In this document: positions 44,566 through 48,509 of the stretch, piece by piece
Layout of the letters: each line of letters begins with the position of its first letter
How positions within the stretch are numbered: the first letter of the stretch is position 1
From: an uncultured Acidobacteriia bacterium
GTDB lineage: Bacteria; Acidobacteriota; Terriglobia; Bryobacterales; Bryobacteraceae
Assembly: GCA_903909435.1 (NCBI GenBank)
Contig: CAIVVT010000085.1
Location: forward strand, 1 to 48,509
Length of the DNA: 48,509 bases
Direction: 5' to 3'
Translations under genes and position numbers: made by a program
Notes under the pieces: generated by a model
What the model saw: the letters and a program-made list of their open reading frames with translations, nothing else
What the model was told of the DNA's origin: nothing
The model's database searches: none

Positions 44566-45963
44566 ATGGGCCGCACAGTTATCGAATTTCGTCTTCCGTG
44601 CCTCTGGCCCCTGATGTTTGATCCTCTGAAAGCTGGAGCATTCGTGACCTACCCGCCTGAAGTGGCTTCGAATTTGGAGTTTTTCACTGCCCGCAACCTG
44701 TGGCATGTTGTGTCGCAGAATCCGGAGGTTCGGAGTTGTGCTGATGCCGCACAACGCCGAAACCGCCTTGGCCACGAAGGGATACCATTATTCGACGAAT
44801 TGAAGACGGGTGTCGGGGTGTGTGAGACGCCGACGGGAAGTCGGTATGTCGCAGCGCACTGCCGAGGGCATCAGCGACTGGACGAATCAAAGCTTCGAAC
44901 ACTGTTTGGGGGACCGTTTAGACGATTGACTGACGAGGAACTTCTGACCAACTTCGGAGCCGAAAGAGGCCTCGTAAACCCATTTGCGATCTTCCGTAAG
45001 TCTCAGGTTCAACAGGTGTTTGATGAAACGATAATGCGGCCGTATTTCCCGCCGAACACGATGATGACGAATCTGGGCGACCTATGCTATGCCATTGAGT
45101 TCAATGCGCCGGAAATCATCGCCGCGCTCGACGGAGCATGGGTGGCAGATATCGTCGAAGAGAAGAGCAGGCGACTACCGACGGTACGTACGTTGGGCAT
45201 TCTCACCGGCAACGGACCTGAGTCTGGGATGTTACTGTGGGAGCGGATTAATGCACGAATTCGCACTCACCCCTCGAAGATCTTTCGAGGCGACTTCAGC
45301 TTTCCGGCCGTGTCAGTTGAATCGCTACCTGGAATGGGTTTATCGATGGAACTCGCGAAGCGTGAGGCTGCGGTGCGCCCGGTTGTCTTGGATGGCGTGA
45401 GAAAACTGTGTGAAGGAGGCGCAAACGTCGTGGGCATCGCTTGCAACACGACACAGTATTTTGCGGACGACGCTGAGCGAACATGTGAAGACTATGGCGC
45501 TCAGTTTGTGAGAACTGCAGATGAGACGGCACGCTACTTGGGACAAGAAGGTATTGACACTTTCGATTTTCTCGGGATCGGCGCCGTTGCTGACTTCAAG
45601 ACCTGGAGCGGCTTTGGGCGAGCGCTTTCTGGTTTCAACGTCAAGACACCGTCGGAGGCGAGCCTGTCAAAAATAAGCGAATTGGCATATGCCGTCAAAA
45701 AAGAAGTCGTGACTGCCAGAACGATTAATCGGTTGAGAGACCTCGTACATCAAGCGACACAAACAAATGTCGTGGTACTCGCGCTCACAGAACTGTCAAT
45801 TGTGTTCGATAATCAACAGGGGAAGCACAAATCAGGGAAGCGATTTGTGGATACGCTAGATATCCTGGCAACAAGGATGGCAGAAATATATATCGAGGAG
45901 TATATAAGCACTCTCCAAACTTCCGGAGATGAACAAGACGTCCTGGCAGCTACTTTATCATGA
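44566..45963 (+). CDS. YbaK-like domain fused to Asp/Glu racemase-family domain
   Basis: This 465-residue protein appears to join two domains. Residues about 75-190 resemble the YbaK/ProX aminoacyl-tRNA deacylase fold: GHQRLDESKLRTLFGG, then ERGLVNPFAIFRKSQVQQVF and MMTNLGD. Residues about 200-430 are an Asp/Glu racemase-type domain with the first catalytic Cys293 (GIACNTTQYF). The second Cys position is Leu407 (VLALTELSIVF instead of GCTEL), so true racemisation is unlikely and a one-base hydrolase or lyase is possible. The N-terminal start is uncertain; ATGs at 44566 and 44614 exist. It ends four genes in one direction and overlaps the convergent peptidase by six bases. Confidence 0.75.
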   Translation: MGRTVIEFRLPCLWPLMFDPLKAGAFVTYPPEVASNLEFFTARNLWHVVSQNPEVRSCADAAQRRNRLGHEGIPLFDELKTGVGVCETPTGSRYVAAHCRGHQRLDESKLRTLFGGPFRRLTDEELLTNFGAERGLVNPFAIFRKSQVQQVFDETIMRPYFPPNTMMTNLGDLCYAIEFNAPEIIAALDGAWVADIVEEKSRRLPTVRTLGILTGNGPESGMLLWERINARIRTHPSKIFRGDFSFPAVSVESLPGMGLSMELAKREAAVRPVVLDGVRKLCEGGANVVGIACNTTQYFADDAERTCEDYGAQFVRTADETARYLGQEGIDTFDFLGIGAVADFKTWSGFGRALSGFNVKTPSEASLSKISELAYAVKKEVVTARTINRLRDLVHQATQTNVVVLALTELSIVFDNQQGKHKSGKRFVDTLDILATRMAEIYIEEYISTLQTSGDEQDVLAATLS

Positions 45964-47082
45964 TTGGTATTGGTGCTTGATGATGCTATCTTGAATTACT
46001 GAAAGTGGAAGAGCTTCGATCATGATGCCCCGTTTTCCGCGCATCGTGGTCGCCATCATGAGAGAATTATAGACAGCTTCCTCTGTGGCCTCTACTACGG
46101 CTTGAAAAAGTGGTGTTAGTTCCTCATCTGGCAACAGTAAAGATCTTCCGCTCAAAACTGCTAATTCGGCGTTTGGACCGGACGGCGTCGAGAATGCAAT
46201 GGCATAGTCGCCACTCCCGTGTGTCATCGGAGATCCTGTACGCGAAACTCCCAGCATAGTCCGTCTAGCTAAGCGCTTCAGTTGTCTAGAGTCTAAGGGC
46301 GCATCCGTAGCTACAATGATCATGACTGAGCCGTCGCCGCTGTCGCCAGCAAGAAAATGATGGTTCAGATCTTTGCCAATTGGGAGTCCGTCGATAGTCA
46401 AGATGCCGCCGAAGTTCGTCTGAACGAGAACCCCAAGGAAGTATTGAAATCCTTGAATGACGACGCCACGGGAAGAGTTACCAATTCCGCCTTTAAATCC
46501 GAATGCGACTGTACCCGTACCGGCACCAACACAGCCCTCCGCAACGGGACCATCGACAGCCCTGACTATTGCATCGACTACGTGTGATTTTTGGACATGC
46601 ATGCCACGTATGTCATTAAGGACGCCGTCGTTGGTCTCGCCAACCACTACATTGATTGACTGAACTCGCTCGTTGCCCTTCTGCGCGAGCATATGACTAG
46701 CCACTGCTTCCGCGGCGCGCCACACTGAAAGGGTATTTGTGAGCACAATTGGAGATTCGATGACTCCAAGCTCATCGATTTGAGTGCTGCCGATAAGCTT
46801 GCCGAACCCATTCCCAACATAGACTCCAGCGGCCACCTTGTGTCGAAAAACGTTCCCCGCATGAGGAAGGATTGCGGTGACACCGGTGCGAATGTTGGCA
46901 CCGACGTTGAGGGTAACGTGCCCCACCCTCACGCCCGGGACGTCCGTGATCGCATTCAAAGGACCGGTGGGTAGTAATCCGGGTTTAATGCCAATTTCCC
47001 TGGCTCGTGCGCGCGATGTAGGGGTGATCTTGTCCCAATGCGAATGAGTTGTTGAGTCGAAATAGGTAGCCTGCATATTCAA
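45958..47082 (-). CDS. P1 family peptidase (DmpA/BapA-like, self-cleaving)
   Basis: This 374-residue Ntn-type aminopeptidase is related to DmpA (L-aminopeptidase/D-amidase) and BapA (beta-peptidyl aminopeptidase). It is made as a precursor that cuts itself between G289 and S290 in MTHGSGDYAIAF. Ser290 then becomes the N-terminal nucleophile of the small subunit. Other family pieces are ITDVPGVRVGHVTL, GVTAILPHAG, NGFGKLIGS, VVVGETNDG and GAGTGTVAFGFKGG. Substrates are small peptides or amides with D- or beta-residues. No signal peptide is visible. Its convergent overlap with the racemase gene and the amide-type activity suggest membership in the same system. Confidence 0.88.
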   Translation of the reverse strand: MNMQATYFDSTTHSHWDKITPTSRARAREIGIKPGLLPTGPLNAITDVPGVRVGHVTLNVGANIRTGVTAILPHAGNVFRHKVAAGVYVGNGFGKLIGSTQIDELGVIESPIVLTNTLSVWRAAEAVASHMLAQKGNERVQSINVVVGETNDGVLNDIRGMHVQKSHVVDAIVRAVDGPVAEGCVGAGTGTVAFGFKGGIGNSSRGVVIQGFQYFLGVLVQTNFGGILTIDGLPIGKDLNHHFLAGDSGDGSVMIIVATDAPLDSRQLKRLARRTMLGVSRTGSPMTHGSGDYAIAFSTPSGPNAELAVLSGRSLLLPDEELTPLFQAVVEATEEAVYNSLMMATTMRGKRGIMIEALPLSVIQDSIIKHQYQS

Positions 47083-48335
47083 TAACTTATCGTCGAAATC
47101 AGAATAATAGATATTGACGCTTTCGTCAACATGCCGCTTCTGCTCCTACGCGGTTCTTTCGATGTCACGCCGCCTGAGGCTCACACCCAGGAAATCTGGA
47201 CAGCCAGAGAGAATAACCCTCAGCAGAACGCTGAAATGGGCGCGACGTTTTTGGCGCGAACTGAGCGCCGGCGTCACAGCACCGTGTGGGACGAGTCAGC
47301 ATTGGATGCCCCGCAAGCAGGCACGCCGTTCGATGACTGCCCTCTTCTCCGTGTGCTGATGCTTGCGAAAAGGGCCTCGTCGGAGCCGCTCGTCTTCGGA
47401 CATCATTTAGTCGTCGGCCCACCAAGGTCCCAGATAAACAACGACTTCTGGCCAGCATCCCGCCGTAGAACGCCACCATATTCTTTATTCTTTCGGTTCG
47501 CACGTTCATTCCAACTTGAGCCTCGCACCGAGGCCCCGTGCGGTCGCCATCGATTCGCGACGCTGTTCCGGAGTGTATTGGCAACTATTTGCTTGGCCCT
47601 CGCATCTTAAGGTTAGGCGACTAACGGAAACACAGCCGTGCCCAACTCAATATCCTCCCTTCTCCGATCGGTTCGCGGTTGGACACTGCTCGGCGACCTC
47701 TTGCGTAGCTCTCGGCCCAAGCCGAATTCCCCACATCGAACCCACCCTGCCGATTTTCGAAATCCCCACCCTGACGACCAACTCTCCTCAAAGTGTGCCT
47801 TTTGAGCTAGGAGTGAGTTTACTCCATCTAGCAGCCGGTTGGAAGAAACTTCTTCATCCGACACAGATTCGGGTTGCTCAGGGTGGAAAACGCTCGTGAT
47901 GACCCGGTAGACCTTAAAAACCGCTTTCCAGCGCCCGGCTCTGTCCAACACCTATTTGGTCGCACCGAGGCTGCTAAGCGTCCGGTCGCTGTTGGCCGGC
48001 TCTCCGCACGTACACTGGCGTTTGCGCTATGCAGTGGAACGTATCCGATCGGATTCTTGCACTTTGACAAGCATTGCTCTCGCGGAACCACGATTCGTAG
48101 AGGATTCGGTTCTTTCCTCTTCGCACTGGCCTTCCACATTCGGGACCGAAATCAACCCGTATCTTCTGGATTAGAATTCTCTTGCCAGGCTCCTCTCACT
48201 CTGCGCAATCCTCCCGGTGCGAGGTGTAGTTAGCTCCTAAGGGCTCGAATTAATTGGGCCTTTATTATCGTCGGTGATCATACAGGAAACTGACCGAGCT
48301 GACAAGGCGACCACGATATCCATGTCGCTAGTATG
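47083..48335. other. gene-poor stretch before the insertion sequence
   Basis: About 1.25 kb with no supported gene. Frames on both strands lack ribosome sites and family patterns. Decayed remnants cannot be excluded. Confidence 0.45.
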
Positions 48336-48509
48336 TGATCTGTCCGCTCCAATTCACACATGATCTGTCCGCTCGACCCGAGTGGCGGGTGACGCTGGGT
48401 GAGTGAATCAGCCCAAGCAATGCCCAGCTGCGGAAGTGGAGCGGATGATGAAACTGCAAGACGTGTTGCTGAAGGCGATGGCGAAGAAGATCACCTGGTG
48501 GGCGGCGGC
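48336..48509 (+). mobile_element. left end of an insertion sequence (cut by window edge)
   Basis: TGATCTGTCCGCTC occurs at 48336-48349 and again at 48361-48374, a 25-base spaced direct repeat. It stands just before a transposase-like frame. Such repeated subterminal sequence is typical of IS ends. The outer end and target duplication are not determined. Confidence 0.55.
48403..48509 (+). CDS. IS transposase, N-terminal part
   Basis: The frame from GTG at 48403 (or ATG at 48445/48448) reaches the window edge. The residues KLQDVLLKAMAKKITWWAA match the N-terminal helix-turn-helix start of transposases I associate with the ISNCY-type/integrase-like group, where this motif is followed by a Mu-like or DDE domain. 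The protein is cut here, so only the family resemblance of 19 or so residues and the adjacent repeats support it. Its presence on the island edge fits horizontal transfer. Confidence 0.55.
   Translation, partial: MNQPKQCPAAEVERMMKLQDVLLKAMAKKITWWAA

Noticed and set aside
47131..47610. 159-codon frame after the P1 peptidase
   Set aside because: No ribosome site, no recognisable motif, and competing frames of similar length on the other strand.
37801..48509. CRISPR array in the island
   Set aside because: No regularly spaced repeats of CRISPR type were seen. The only repeats are the IS pair at 48336-48374.

Overview
The window reads as a piece of a high-GC soil bacterium chromosome, most likely an Acidobacteriota of the Solibacter/Bryobacter type. 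This is inferred from gene content: squalene-hopene cyclase, a PEP-CTERM-sorted protein, paired ABC-2 exporters, Tat-exported glycoside hydrolases and M81 peptidase, tannase and GH92. No rRNA or marker gene is present to prove it.

Layout. 1-3386: the end of an ABC exporter operon (two ATPases, two permeases, all overlapping). 3387-6120: small genes (a small protein with a strong ribosome site, a zinc-finger anti-sigma-like protein, a helical-repeat exported protein, a secreted protein with a terminator). 6263-11118: Tat-exported GH2 beta-galactosidase-like enzyme and M81 (MlrC-like) metallopeptidase. 11230-11581: a deletion scar joining a TetR N-terminus to a GH2 C-terminus. 11860-16176: amidase, VOC, DoxX, DUF1801 and DUF3291-like housekeeping or stress genes. 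16922-24291: secreted alpha/beta hydrolase, tannase, membrane-anchored MBL-fold hydrolase and GH92 alpha-mannosidase, which together look like a plant or fungal polymer scavenging set. 24811-28232: HD protein, epimerase, palindromic repeats, a DUF433/DUF5615 toxin-antitoxin pair flanked by a duplicated yggS end, and yggS itself. 28346-32725: a tight five-gene operon (PD-(D/E)XK-like protein, membrane protein, glycine-zipper protein, DsbA-like protein, SDR). 32722-36509: PH-like membrane protein, squalene-hopene cyclase with an unusual N-terminal extension, and a PEP-CTERM protein.

From 37673 a tRNA-Pro with a strong terminator marks the start of a region of visibly lower GC that runs to an insertion sequence at the right edge (48336 onward). 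This looks like a genomic island. It carries a membrane protein resembling Pycsar effectors (PycTM). After about 1.1 kb comes a four-gene co-directional cluster: a DAP/ornithine-decarboxylase-fold PLP enzyme, a class III nucleotide cyclase fused to an FGE-sulfatase-fold domain, a type I asparaginase homologue with Asp-to-Asn at a substrate residue, and a YbaK-like domain fused to an Asp/Glu-racemase domain that has lost its second cysteine. A DmpA/BapA-type P1 peptidase converges on this cluster.

The best candidate for an undescribed system is this island. A cyclase whose purine-selecting residues are not evident sits near a PycTM-like effector and is embedded among amino-acid or peptide enzymes with altered catalytic residues. 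A Pycsar-like immune signalling role is an inference from domain content and proximity. The link between the amino-acid enzymes and the cyclase rests only on gene order and close spacing.
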